Below, piece after piece: positions 8,531 to 18,740 of a DNA stretch of 64,000 bases. Numbering within the stretch: position 1 is the stretch's first letter; each line of letters opens with the position of its first letter. The position numbers and the translations under genes were made by a program. The DNA lies in the NCBI GenBank assembly GCA_036499395.1, contig DASYDW010000134.1:1-64000 (forward strand). Direction: 5' to 3'. A model generated the notes under the pieces. The model did not search any database, was not told the origin of the DNA, and saw only the letters and a list, made by a program, of their open reading frames with translations. Source of the stretch: Pirellulales bacterium. Lineage in GTDB: Bacteria; Planctomycetota; Planctomycetia; Pirellulales; JACPPG01.

Positions 8531-9076
8531 TCACGGCGGACCGCGCCCGAATAGATAGAAGTGTGAACCGCTGGAACTGGCTGCAGGACGTGCTTGTAGA
8601 GGGCGCGGCTCGCCAGGGGCTGCGATCTGCAATTGCAATTGGCGTTCGGATGCTGAGAACAACCCCAGTTGAAGGCCATCTGGCCCGTGCAGGTCGATCT
8701 CTTCGGCGCGGAAACGCTTCGGGAATTCGAAGCGAAATGTCTTCGCCTGCTCATGTTCGACCAGAGTCATCCGATCGTAGTGAATCAACAGGCTGGAGTC
8801 GGCGAACTGCGGACCGCCGTGTTTCACATCGCCGTGCCAGGTTCCTTCCAAAAATGTTCGTTTGGTTTCGCGAAACAATACGACCGCCAGCGCCACGACG
8901 GCCATCATCGCGAGCATGGTGGTCGTGCCGAAACGGAGCCGCTGGCGCAGGTTCGTTTTAACAAGTCGGCTGCGGGCAACCGGCGTTTTCATTTTCAGCC
9001 AAAGAAGGAAACTCACAGTTGCGGCGGCAAAACAAACCCCGGCAACGATTGTTCCGACTGCGACGATGAATTCCAT
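8531..9076 (-). CDS. Putative membrane protein of unknown function
   Basis: 181 aa from ATG 9076; an upstream ATG at 9157 would add 27 polar residues and lies three bases after the previous gene's stop. Two hydrophobic segments are visible (about residues 1-26 and 47-63), the second preceded by L-R-F-G-T-T-T-M-L, a variant of the planctomycete R-F-x-x-R-T-L-L anchor. A polar region of about 115 residues follows. No domain is recognised. It lies downstream of, and probably co-transcribed with, the LRR membrane protein at 9161. Neither start has a clear ribosome site. Confidence 0.5.
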   Translation of the reverse strand: MEFIVAVGTIVAGVCFAAATVSFLLWLKMKTPVARSRLVKTNLRQRLRFGTTTMLAMMAVVALAVVLFRETKRTFLEGTWHGDVKHGGPQFADSSLLIHYDRMTLVEHEQAKTFRFEFPKRFRAEEIDLHGPDGLQLGLFSASERQLQLQIAAPGEPRPLQARPAASSSGSHFYLFGRGPP

Positions 9077-9160
9077 GGAGCTTTTTTTCGAATGACCGTC
9101 ACGGAAAGTCTTGGGATTACAGGCTAGCGGCACAAACGGCTGACGCGTGCCTTTCATCGG

Positions 9161-10333
9161 TCATGGGCGAACCCAGCGAATCGTCTTCGACGGATCATGG
9201 CCACGCGGAGGGACTTCGACAACCAACGAGGGGGAGGCCGCGTTTAGTTGAGAAACGGCCTCTGGTCCAAAGCTGCCATCGTTCGGTACGACGAGCACCT
9301 CCAGATCGGGGAGGCGCCGCAGCACGTCGAGCCCGTCGTCATCAGTGGCGGTGCCGAACAGGTCTAATACCCGCAGCTGTCGGGACGAAACGAGGCTGGC
9401 GATACCCTTGTTTGTAATCGGGTTTTTCCACACTTGCAGCAATTGAAGTTTCGATTGACTTGCGATCGCGGCGAAATTCGCATCATCGATCTCACACGCG
9501 CCTGCCACCAGTTCTTTGAGAGTATTGGGGGGCAGGGTAGCTAAAAACTCTCCGCGAACATTGCAACCTTGAATGCGAATGGTTTCCGGCGCATTTTTGC
9601 CGATGATCTTCGTCAACCCCGCGTCGGAGAGCGAGGGGCATGGGGAGTAGAACGAAATCTCCTCGATCGTGTTCACCGACCCGAACAGATCCGCGATCCG
9701 ATCAGCATCCTGGTCATCGAGAACTTCTTCGAAACCGACTTCGGTCAGGCGGCGGAAGATCGGCAGTCCCATTTCCCGGATGAAAGGCCTGATCCAGCGA
9801 GGCGAACGTTCGGCCGTGTAGGCGAAAGAGCCACGATCATGCAGGAGCCTCACAATGCGATCTGCTTCGATCGCCTGGGATTCCTGGTATTTGATCCACG
9901 CAAGCGCGATGGCTGCGAGTGTAAAGACGCCGGCAAGATCGGCTAGTGTGAAACGCCAAAGAGAGCCACGACGCGCAAGCCGATATTCGAAGATTGCGAC
10001 AGCGGCCGACACAGCTAGGACGCCGACAACAACGTCAATTGTTATGCCGCGGAAGTCGAAAGGGCCGGCCTGTTTCTGCCAAACCCACGACGTTTCATTC
10101 GCGCCATTCCCATCAGCGAACTTAGAGGGCCACCCGTATTCGTGCGAAAACTGGGGGGCTTGGGTCTGAATGTATGTCGGGACATGTCCGCAGAAAGCGA
10201 TAGGGCCGGCGGAAACGAGGTCTCCGTGACAATTCAAAACGCCAACTGCCGCTGCAATCAGGACGGCAGAAATCAACGAAACTCGATGTGGCCGACGGAA
10301 GTAATTGAAGGGGAAATTGCCCATAACTGGCAT
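9161..10333 (-). CDS. Membrane protein with C-terminal leucine-rich repeats
   Basis: 390 aa. Three hydrophobic segments are seen: about residues 18-34, 97-115 and 128-146, the last introduced by W-R-F-T-L-A-D-L. A coil-like link (E-A-D-R-I-V-R-L-L-H-D-R-G) leads to a C-terminal half with irregular LRRs, for example L-S-D-A-G-L-T-K-I, N-K-G-I-A-S-L and D-D-D-G-L-D-V-L-R-R-L-P-D-L. This layout, a short anchor then a G-rich strand segment then LRRs, recurs in planctomycete genomes. Function unknown; LRRs imply protein binding. A start three codons in (ATG 10324) is possible. Confidence 0.65.
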   Translation of the reverse strand: MPVMGNFPFNYFRRPHRVSLISAVLIAAAVGVLNCHGDLVSAGPIAFCGHVPTYIQTQAPQFSHEYGWPSKFADGNGANETSWVWQKQAGPFDFRGITIDVVVGVLAVSAAVAIFEYRLARRGSLWRFTLADLAGVFTLAAIALAWIKYQESQAIEADRIVRLLHDRGSFAYTAERSPRWIRPFIREMGLPIFRRLTEVGFEEVLDDQDADRIADLFGSVNTIEEISFYSPCPSLSDAGLTKIIGKNAPETIRIQGCNVRGEFLATLPPNTLKELVAGACEIDDANFAAIASQSKLQLLQVWKNPITNKGIASLVSSRQLRVLDLFGTATDDDGLDVLRRLPDLEVLVVPNDGSFGPEAVSQLNAASPSLVVEVPPRGHDPSKTIRWVRP

Positions 10334-10370
10334 TCTATCGCGAGTGACCGCGAATAGCCGCTGCGTCCAT

Positions 10371-10405
10371 GAAAAGGGCCGGCCTGACTCATTGCCAGGC
10401 CGGCC
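10371..10405 (-). terminator. Intrinsic terminator of the PEP-CTERM gene
   Basis: A perfect 10-bp GC stem: GGCCGGCCTG (10377-10386) and CAGGCCGGCC (10396-10405), loop of nine. On the minus strand it is followed by CTTTTC. It lies about 50 bases after the PEP-CTERM stop codon. Confidence 0.75.
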
Positions 10406-10455
10406 TGATTCACAGGTTCTCGTTGGTTGACGATGCGCGCTTGCACCGAAAGAGA

Positions 10456-11256
10456 TTACGACGTGCGGAAGCGCCGACGCGCGATCAACGCCGCGCCGCC
10501 GAGGGCTACCAGAATCCAGGTTGCGGGCTCGGGCACTACGGCTGTGGCGACGACCTGGCCTGAATAGGTTTCCAGGACGGTCGCCGGGCCGACGGTAAGT
10601 GACGAGCTGGCGAAGATCGGCAAAGTCAGCGTGTAGACGTTGCCGCTGACCGTGAGTGTGCCGCCGGAGAGTTGATTCACATCGAAGCCTGACAGGGGAT
10701 CGGTGCCGATGAACGGCCCCGAGGGGAACGTCAGATTGGCATCGGCCTGGCCACCAGCGAGGACCAAGGAGACCTGATCCGCTCGAAATGAACTGCCGCT
10801 TAGAGCGATCGCGCCACTGCGGATATCGCCCACGAATCCCCGCACGGCAATCAATCCAGCACCGCCCGGTCCGGGTCCGCCGACGAGGCCAGGGATCGAC
10901 GCCAGCAGCCCGTACTGACCGGAGGCACTGCCAGGGTACGTTCCGCCCACGGCCGGCGAAACGGGCGAGGATTGCAGGCCAAATTGAGCGTTAGCTGTGG
11001 ATATGAACGTCAGGATATTGCCGGTAATGTCGACGTTCTGTGTGCCCGACAGGCTTGTCCGGTCGCTGCCGGGGAATTGCGCGGTGGTGATGGGAACGCC
11101 CGGCTTGCTATCGAGCGAAAGGGTCAAGCCGCTTCGCGTGCTGTCGATTGTGAATGTCATTTGTTTGCCGAAGGCAATCGGCGTTGAAACCGCGAATGCG
11201 GCCACTAATACCGCGCCGATTGTTGTCGTCAGAAGACGACCGGTCCATTTCTTCAT
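10456..11256 (-). CDS. PEP-CTERM sorting-domain protein
   Basis: 266 aa. An N-terminal signal peptide (basic M-K-K-W then a hydrophobic stretch to about residue 27) leads to a beta-rich, Gly/Ser-rich body. The last 27 residues carry the PEP-CTERM tripartite signal: V-P-E-P-A-T-W, a hydrophobic helix, and the basic end R-R-R-F-R. Such proteins are processed by exosortase (EpsH/XrtA) during export; no exosortase gene is in this window. GGAG seven bases before ATG 11256 favours that start over an upstream ATG at 11277. The body domain is not recognised. Confidence 0.88.
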   Translation of the reverse strand: MKKWTGRLLTTTIGAVLVAAFAVSTPIAFGKQMTFTIDSTRSGLTLSLDSKPGVPITTAQFPGSDRTSLSGTQNVDITGNILTFISTANAQFGLQSSPVSPAVGGTYPGSASGQYGLLASIPGLVGGPGPGGAGLIAVRGFVGDIRSGAIALSGSSFRADQVSLVLAGGQADANLTFPSGPFIGTDPLSGFDVNQLSGGTLTVSGNVYTLTLPIFASSSLTVGPATVLETYSGQVVATAVVPEPATWILVALGGAALIARRRFRTS

Positions 11257-11779
11257 GAGCGTGCTCCGAATGTACAAAGATGCCGACTTAACAATTGAGA
11301 TAATTACGACAGCGCACGAGGTACTGGCGACGGTTTCAGGCGCAAGGGCGTGCGCGCAGCGCGGTCAGCGAATTCGCTGCGCAAGAGGAACTCGGCGATT
11401 TCCGCCCCATTACGGGACGGACCTGCCGAATCGCAGATCGGGAATAATCGATCTCTATACTGCCCCATTGCCCATGCCTGCCCCGGCAAATACCCGAAAC
11501 GTTCCCCCAGATACTCTGAGAGACGTCGTCCAAGACGCCGCGGACCGTTTTCACGAATCCGCCGTAGCCGAACGATAAAGGTGAAACCGTGAGAAGGCAA
11601 GAAGGAAGTTTATGTAACTCTTGCCAAATTCGATGAGCGGGCCGAAAGGATTTCCGGGCACGTCGAACGCCCAACTTCGATAAGTCCGATTAAACTGCCG
11701 AGCGGTAACCCCGCGGGATTTGAAATCCAGGCTATTTTTATTGCGGGATGCGGGAGCGGCGGCACGGTAGGATCGGGGC
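11257..11779. other. Intergenic stretch between divergent genes, nothing found
   Basis: About 520 bases between the PEP-CTERM gene and a small membrane gene on the opposite strand. Open frames here (for example 11336-11674 minus) are arginine-rich, lack ribosome sites and overlap each other, so I call none. Confidence 0.5.
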
Positions 11780-12082
11780 ATGGTCGACGTGCTCCGCAAA
11801 ATGATCGAGATCACCGCGATCGTTGTCGTCATTGCCGTTGTGTGCCGGCTCATTGCCGATTTCGATCGAGGCAGGCGGCGTTTGTTTCTCGCGCCGCTCC
11901 TGTGCACTCTCGTCAGTGTGGTTCTACTCGGCGGTTGGGGTTCCAGCTGGCTCGCCAGGAAGCAGGGGTGGGCGGACAGTGTCGTTCTGCTCAGCCCGCT
12001 GGTAGGACTCGTAGCCTACGGTGTCTTAGTGCGCCTGGCTCATTGGTTGGGGCGAATCTCAACGAAGGACACGGATGCCTGA
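11780..12082 (+). CDS. Small membrane protein, three predicted helices
   Basis: 100 aa with hydrophobic segments at about residues 8-24, 36-54 and 67-86, separated by short basic loops (D-R-G-R-R-R, A-R-K-Q). Ends in a short polar tail. No family is recognised. No good ribosome site precedes ATG 11780. I call it because three clean helices in a 100-aa frame are unlikely in shadow sequence. It converges on the minus-strand gene at 12191. Confidence 0.5.
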   Translation: MVDVLRKMIEITAIVVVIAVVCRLIADFDRGRRRLFLAPLLCTLVSVVLLGGWGSSWLARKQGWADSVVLLSPLVGLVAYGVLVRLAHWLGRISTKDTDA

Positions 12083-12190
12083 GGGGCGACGGCATCCGGA
12101 CGCTGGTCGGCTCGGCCTGCGGCCATTCCCACCCCGTTAGGGCTTGCCAATGCTTCGGAAATCGGCCCATCCCGATCACGCCTGGGCGGT

Positions 12191-12931
12191 TTAGCCTGGA
12201 TTTTGTGCCTGCCATTCTGATCCCCGCACGAGACGCGATTCGGGGAATAGCCCCTGAAGGCGCTGTTCGCTTCCCTCTTGGACAACGATCTCGGCAACTC
12301 CGAGTTCACCGAACCAGCGTAGGGACCATGGTGCGCCAACCGTGTTCCATGATCGCAGTGGTATAGCTGCCTGTTGTAATGCAATGTGCCGCTGCTTAGC
12401 CCAATTCAGGTTATATCCCAACCAGCAAGCCGCGACCCCGAGGAGCATGAACAGGATGTGACGCGTATAGAGAGAAATGTTGCGCGCGGAATTATCCATC
12501 CAGGTGCGCCTAAGCATTTGGCCGCGTTGACTCGCGGCGATCACCCAGCCGATTTTCCAAGCAACAATCGCGGCCAGGACCCAAACGGGTAGGATCAGCC
12601 GTTCGGCGGCGATCAGCACGATCATCCGGTATTCCGTGCCCCTTATATTGCCCCTGGCGGAGATGAAAATGCACTTTCGACAAACAGGAAACTGATCAAA
12701 ATCAACAGCTATTCGCTCATTGACGACCGGACCGTCCGCATATTTCCAGCGCAACCAAAACTTTTTGCCGGGGGAACTTCTTTGCGCGGGCACCGACCAA
12801 ATGCTGTAGGTGCCTGGGGGGGCGAAGGCGATCCAACCTAGAAAAAGGGCCATACCCGTCCATGCAACAAGCAATGTTCGCAGGTTGAAGCGAAACCATC
12901 GTCGGTGGTTGGGCGGGGGCGACCGGTTCAT
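12191..12931 (-). CDS. Membrane protein with R-R-W-F-x-F anchor
   Basis: 246 aa. The N terminus is Pro-rich, then R-R-W-F-R-F-N-L-R-T-L-L and a helix ending F-L-G-W (about residues 20-37), the planctomycete anchor also seen at 4462-4869. Two more hydrophobic stretches lie near residues 108-128 and 157-171. The C-terminal 70 residues are polar. Function unknown. ATG 12931 has no strong ribosome site. Confidence 0.6.
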   Translation of the reverse strand: MNRSPPPNHRRWFRFNLRTLLVAWTGMALFLGWIAFAPPGTYSIWSVPAQRSSPGKKFWLRWKYADGPVVNERIAVDFDQFPVCRKCIFISARGNIRGTEYRMIVLIAAERLILPVWVLAAIVAWKIGWVIAASQRGQMLRRTWMDNSARNISLYTRHILFMLLGVAACWLGYNLNWAKQRHIALQQAAIPLRSWNTVGAPWSLRWFGELGVAEIVVQEGSEQRLQGLFPESRLVRGSEWQAQNPG

Positions 12932-13363
12932 GACGCCATTCTAGAGCGGCGGCCCGATTTTCTGCAGGGCAACAGAGCTCGGTGCCAAGGAGCAATTGGC
13001 TATACCGCGGCCTCGACTTCCCCGCGTCGCGTTCCTGCTCGACGGCGAACCGCCAGCCGGCTCAGGGGGGTGGCATCAGGTCCGCCTTAACCCCCTTCCT
13101 ACCCCCCGACTTAACTCTCTAACGAGGATTGCCAACCTGGGCTGGGATGGGCTAGAATCCTGGTTTTCGCCTCAATCGACCAGTGTCAACCCACGTAGCC
13201 CAATCCGCCTCGGCTGAGCCGGGGAGCGCGGCTGCGGTTGGGATGCGCTCGTTTCTGCCCATGATCCGCTGCGTGCGGGGCGTGGTTGTGGGGACTCGAT
13301 TCGAGGTCCGTGGCTTGCCTTCGTGGCGGGCCTGCCAAGTGGTATCGCATCGCGAGCCTGCGC
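12932..13363. other. Intergenic region upstream of ffh
   Basis: About 430 bases without a credible gene. It contains the candidate promoter at 13129-13158; the ffh frame is open back to 13286, but codons before 13364 show no family similarity. Confidence 0.5.
13129..13158 (+). promoter_or_regulatory. Candidate sigma-70 type promoter for the ffh-rpsP cluster
   Basis: TTGCCA at 13129-13134 and TAGAAT at 13153-13158 with an 18-base spacer, each 5 of 6 to consensus. It lies about 205 bases before the ffh start. Sequence match only. Confidence 0.35.
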
Positions 13364-14872
<1,509 letters not shown>

Positions 14873-15040
14873 GTAATCCTGGGCAAAACAGGCCCGGACG
14901 TAACTGATCCGCGGCAGACAAAAAACGGGGACTACGGCTGGCTTGTCCAGCAGTGCCCGCAAAGAACCAACAGCAACCTGGACAAAACATTTCAAACCGG
15001 ACGCATCGCGCGTCGCAGCCAAATTTTTAGGAGGACCCGA

Positions 15041-15484
15041 GTGGCAGTCAGGATTCGTATGAAAAAGATGGGGCGGAAGCATCGGCCGTTCTTCCGCATT
15101 TGCGCGGTCGACTCGCGCAACCCGCGTGATGGAGCGGTGCTCGAAGAGTTGGGCACCTATGATCCTTTGGTTCCCCATGTCGACGCCCGCGTGTTGTTGA
15201 ACGTCGATCGGATGGACTACTGGCTCTCGGTCGGCGCCAAGCCGAGCGTGAACGTCAACGTGTTCATCCAGAAGTACGGCTCGAAGGGGACGCACCTGGA
15301 CGAGCAAAAGACGGCCCGCGCGCAGTTGTCGCTGCCGAAGCAGGTGCCCCCCGCGCCGGAGCCGGTCTTCATTTACACGAAGCCCGAGCCTGCCAAGGCG
15401 GAAGCCGCGAGCGAAGAGCCCGTAGCCGTCGTGGCCGAGGGAGCGAGCGAAGAACCAGCGGCCGAAGCCGCTCAAGAGTCGTAA
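15041..15484 (+). CDS. rpsP: 30S ribosomal protein S16 with long C-terminal tail
   Basis: 147 aa; typical S16 is about 80-90 aa. The first 85 residues are standard: V-R-I-R-M-K-K-M-G-R-K-H-R-P-F, V-D-S-R-N-P-R-D-G, and the L-G-T-Y-D-P segment. After about residue 105 comes a Pro/Lys then Ala/Glu-rich acidic extension ending E-A-A-Q-E-S, likely disordered. The start is GTG 15041 with AGGAGG about six bases upstream. It lies between ffh and trmD, the usual order. Confidence 0.95.
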   Translation: MAVRIRMKKMGRKHRPFFRICAVDSRNPRDGAVLEELGTYDPLVPHVDARVLLNVDRMDYWLSVGAKPSVNVNVFIQKYGSKGTHLDEQKTARAQLSLPKQVPPAPEPVFIYTKPEPAKAEAASEEPVAVVAEGASEEPAAEAAQES

Positions 15485-15594
15485 GAAGTTTGCCGTGGGA
15501 CTGTAATGCGGGCGGTTCGAGTACCACTTGGCAATCGCAGTTCCAAGGGCGGAAGCGCAACGCCGTGAACCCAAGATGCGTAGTTTGATGTGCC

Positions 15595-16305
15595 ATGCGA
15601 TTCGACGTGCTGACCTTGTTTCCGGAAATGTTTCCGGACTATCTGGGGCAAAGCCTGTTGAATCTTGCGCGCCAGAGCGGTCTGGTCGACGTGCGGCTGC
15701 ACAACATTCGCGATTGGGCGCACGACCGGCATAAGACGGTCGACGATCGTCCCTTCGGCGGCGGACCCGGCATGGTGCTGAAGGTCGAGCCGGTGGTGGA
15801 ATGTGTCGAGGCGGTGCGGGCCGAAGCCGACGAGCCAGGACATTTGATCATGCTGACGCCGCAAGGGCGGCGGCTGAATCAGAGCGTGGTCGAAGAGCTG
15901 GCCGGCAAACGGCGTTTGCTTCTGTTGTGCGGACGATACGAGGGATTTGACGAGCGGGTACGAACGATCCTTGCGCCGGACGAGATTTCGATCGGCGACT
16001 TCGTGCTCAACGGCGGTGAAGTGGCGGCGATGGTCGTGATCGATACCGTGATCCGGCTGGTGCCGGGAGTATTGGGCGACGAACAGAGCCATCAGCAGGA
16101 CTCATTTACCGGAAAAGATCGACTGCTCGAGTTTTCGCAGTACACGCGTCCTCGCGAGTTTCGCGGCCACGAAGTGCCAGAGATTTTGCTCAGCGGCAAT
16201 CACCCCGAGATCGCCCGCTGGCGGCAGCAGGAACGGATCGAGCGAACGCAACAGCGATCGGCCGACCGGCAAGCATCGGCAGGAACGAGAAGCGACAACC
16301 AGTAA
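15595..16305 (+). CDS. trmD: tRNA (guanine-N1-)-methyltransferase
   Basis: 236 aa. Shows the TrmD start F-D-V-L-T-L-F-P-E-M-F, G-G-G-P-G-M-V-L-K, the SAM-binding trefoil-knot segment L-L-C-G-R-Y-E-G-F-D-E-R and S-I-G-D-F-V-L-N-G-G-E. It methylates G37 of tRNAs reading CCN, CUN and CGG codons, preventing frameshifts. It lies between rpsP and rplS, as in most bacteria. The last 20 residues are a short polar extension. Confidence 0.97.
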   Translation: MRFDVLTLFPEMFPDYLGQSLLNLARQSGLVDVRLHNIRDWAHDRHKTVDDRPFGGGPGMVLKVEPVVECVEAVRAEADEPGHLIMLTPQGRRLNQSVVEELAGKRRLLLLCGRYEGFDERVRTILAPDEISIGDFVLNGGEVAAMVVIDTVIRLVPGVLGDEQSHQQDSFTGKDRLLEFSQYTRPREFRGHEVPEILLSGNHPEIARWRQQERIERTQQRSADRQASAGTRSDNQ

Positions 16306-16422
16306 ACGGCGACAATCAATAAACTGCCCCGCGGGCGACGACAGTTCACGGCGTAAAAGCAAACACAGCGTGCGAATACACGCAGCGTACGAATAAACAT
16401 TGCAACGAAAGGATAACCGGCG

Positions 16423-16791
16423 ATGAGCCAGCAGCTACTTAACAAGGTGGAAAAAGGGAGCCTGCGCGAGCAAGTGCCCACGTTCAATATCGGCGACACC
16501 GTCGATGTGCATACGCGCATTCTGGAAGGGGACAAGGAACGTATCCAGATCTTCAATGGCGTCGTGATTGCCCGCAGCGGATCGGGCACCCGAGAGATGT
16601 TCGTGGTGCGCCGCATCGTGCAGGGTGAAGGCGTCGAGCGCAAGTTCCCGCTGCATTCGCCACGCATCGCGAAAATCGAGGTCAAGCGTTCCGGCATCGT
16701 CCGCCGGGCCAAGCTGTATTTCCTCCGCGATCGCATTGGCAAGGCCGTCCGTCTGCGTGAGAAGCGTACCAACAAGCCGCAGGAAGCTTAG
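16423..16791 (+). CDS. rplS: 50S ribosomal protein L19
   Basis: 122 aa, normal length. Contains F-x-x-G-D-T-V-D-V-H, E-G-D-K-E-R-I-Q-I-F-N-G-V-V-I, G-S-G-T-R-E-M-F-V-V-R and the S-P-R-I-A-K-I-E-V-K-R-S-G-I-V-R-R-A-K-L-Y-F-L-R core. It sits at the 30S/50S interface. AAAGGA precedes the ATG by about 12 bases. Confidence 0.97.
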   Translation: MSQQLLNKVEKGSLREQVPTFNIGDTVDVHTRILEGDKERIQIFNGVVIARSGSGTREMFVVRRIVQGEGVERKFPLHSPRIAKIEVKRSGIVRRAKLYFLRDRIGKAVRLREKRTNKPQEA

Positions 16792-16834
16792 TCATTGTCG
16801 ACGGCGCTCTGGCGCAGCAGTAATGGCACAGGGG

Positions 16835-16863
16835 CGCCGTTTGCCCGCGAGCAAACGGCGTTT
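16835..16863 (+). terminator. Candidate terminator after rplS
   Basis: Perfect 10-bp stem CGCCGTTTGC (16835-16844) / GCAAACGGCG (16851-16860), 6-base loop, followed by TTT only. It lies 43 bases after the rplS stop and before yraN, so yraN may be read through or have its own promoter. Confidence 0.5.
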
Positions 16864-16944
16864 GACGATTGGCCGATTGAGCTTTGTGGCGCCTAGCAAT
16901 CTTCGTGGCGGGCCAACGTCGATCCGATGTTAGGGGTTTTCGCC

Positions 16945-17361
16945 ATGCGATTCCTCGGCTGGTTGGCGCGGTTTCGAAAGCCGGGCTCGCTTGGCCAACG
17001 GGGTGAAGTCGCGGCGGCCCGCTTTCTGAAACGGCGCGGGTACAAGATCGTGGCCCGCGGCGATCGGGCCGTGCTGGGCGAGCTGGACCTGGTGGCGGTC
17101 GATGGCCGCACGATCGTCTTCGTGGAAGTGAAAACGCGCGCCTCACAAGATGCCGGCAATCCGGCCGAGGCCGTGGACGCGGAAAAGCAGCGCCGTCTGA
17201 CTCGTGTGGCGCTCGCCTACTTGCGACGACACGAGCTGCTCGAGCACCCGGCCCGCTTTGACGTCGTGGCCGTGACCTGGCCTGCGAATTCTACGCAGCC
17301 ACGGATTGAGCACATTGTCCATGCCTTCGAGGCGGCGGGACCGCAGGGCATGTACAACTAA
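16945..17361 (+). CDS. yraN: UPF0102 / YraN family endonuclease-like protein
   Basis: 138 aa. The family pattern is clear: G-E-x-x-A-A-R-F-L-K-R-R-G-Y-K-I-V, then G-E-L-D-L-V-A-V-D-G and V-F-V-E-V-K-T-R, a PD-(D/E)xK nuclease-like core. The biochemical role of the family is unsettled. A location after rplS is common. ATG 16945 has AGGGG eight bases upstream; ATG 16927 is an alternative. Confidence 0.9.
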   Translation: MRFLGWLARFRKPGSLGQRGEVAAARFLKRRGYKIVARGDRAVLGELDLVAVDGRTIVFVEVKTRASQDAGNPAEAVDAEKQRRLTRVALAYLRRHELLEHPARFDVVAVTWPANSTQPRIEHIVHAFEAAGPQGMYN

Positions 17362-17459
17362 AGCCGCGCGACACCGACTCGAGGCCAGTGCCGCACGGCT
17401 TGAATCCCGACTGCACCGCGATCGGGCGTTCGCGGTGCCGGATAGTGTTCGCTTCGAAT

Positions 17460-17642
17460 TTACAGGCCGTAATGACGACGGCGACGACGATGCACACCGG
17501 CCGCATTAGATTTTGCCGGCTGATGGCTGGTGCCGCGGGTTGATACCGGGGCACGACGCTTATCAAAACTCTTACGCAGACGCTTGGGCGCGGGGCGTTC
17601 GACGGAATTATCTCCAAAAGAATCCATCGATTCGTGCGACAT
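17460..17642 (-). CDS. Small basic protein of unknown function
   Basis: 60 aa beginning M-S-H-E-S-M-D-S-F-G-D-N. The first 20 residues are polar and acidic; the rest is strongly basic and ends H-R-R-R-R-R-H-Y-G-L, suggesting nucleic-acid or ribosome binding (inference). The frame is open further upstream to 17876, but ATG 17642 has AAGGAG seven bases before it, a near-ideal ribosome site that decides the start. No family recognised. It stands alone at the edge of a gene-poor stretch. Confidence 0.6.
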   Translation of the reverse strand: MSHESMDSFGDNSVERPAPKRLRKSFDKRRAPVSTRGTSHQPAKSNAAGVHRRRRRHYGL

Positions 17643-18740
17643 TAGCTTTCTCCTTGTTTGAGTTACACACGCTTCCCAACCAACCGGCGGGCTCGCCAAA
17701 GCCCTGCCGGCCGCCGCGTGCCGGAATATCCGGCTCAATAACCGCGGCCTCGAATACGATCGCTTGCTTGCCGTCCGGTCGAGATTCGCTTGCGGCCCTC
17801 GACCGGGCGGACGCTTGTAACGCAAGCACCATGCCAACGGGGAAACATGCCCGGGCGATCTGGGGAATCGCTGCAAACACCCTGAAAACGGGACTTTGCA
17901 GCGAGTGAGGCGATCGAGTCGCCAGGCGTCTTCGCGAAGGCTCTCACCACGCTGGTGAGAGGCTGTCCAAAGGCCTTAAGGCATTTCCGAGTCAGGCTTT
18001 GCGTTCATTTCTGATTGCGCCAAGTGGCGTGAATTACGCGCTGGGCATCGCCCTAAGTTATTGGCACATAATTCGTTGCGACCGCAATCACCAAAATAGG
18101 GAGCAGTTTCACCAAAATGGTGAAACTCACCGGCGGCTGCTGGGTGCGCAACTCCACCGTCGCGCCCGCCTGGGAGGGCGCGCGATCGAACTCGTTATGC
18201 AGCACTAGCGCGGCGCGATAACTCGCGCTCGCTTCGAACTGCGCAGGCGCAAACGCGAACTGCGACCCGCACTGACGCTGATTCGTGAACGCGCGCGTTT
18301 TCGAGAACGCGCATGCGAACACGATCCGGCGCAATCGCGGGATCGCATCTTGTTTGCGAGCTATAAGTTGTGGCTTCTCTGTTCGGACGACAAATCCTGC
18401 ATCACTGGCTGCGGTAACATCCCTGTCACGGTCTGGAATCAGACCGCCCTCGAGCCTGTATTGCCTCGTGAAAGCCCGCGCGCAACGATAGCGCTGGTGC
18501 TTTTCCTTTGAAGACTGTTCCGGTGATCGCCCCCGCGCAGGTGCGATCGCTCCCTGCGAACTCGAATGAGCGCGCAGAGGGCGTTTCTTGCTATGCAACT
18601 GCGGTGCCAAATCCTTTGCCGACCTTTTCTGATCGGTAAAGTCGGGGGTGATTCGGCGCCGGAACCCGGTTGGTAAGTGGCGGTCAGACGCGGAAAGGCC
18701 CGGTCACACGGCCCCCGGCTTTTGACTTTCCGCGGAAGCG
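17643..18740. other. Gene-poor stretch of about 1.1 kb
   Basis: No frame here has both a ribosome site and a plausible protein. The longest (18053-18610 minus) reads as composition noise. Short GC-rich direct repeats (GAACTGCG, GAACGCGC) occur near 18235-18320, and a perfect inverted repeat lies at 18105-18127. It could hold a decayed gene or an RNA. Confidence 0.45.
18105..18127. repeat. Perfect 9-bp inverted repeat
   Basis: AGTTTCACC (18105-18113), spacer AAAAT, GGTGAAACT (18119-18127). It has the size and symmetry of a repressor operator or a hairpin, but there is no T tract and no gene close by. Confidence 0.5.

Noticed and set aside
18053..18610. 185-aa minus-strand frame in the gene-poor stretch
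   Set aside because: No ribosome site, and its translation shows no domain or regular hydrophobic pattern.
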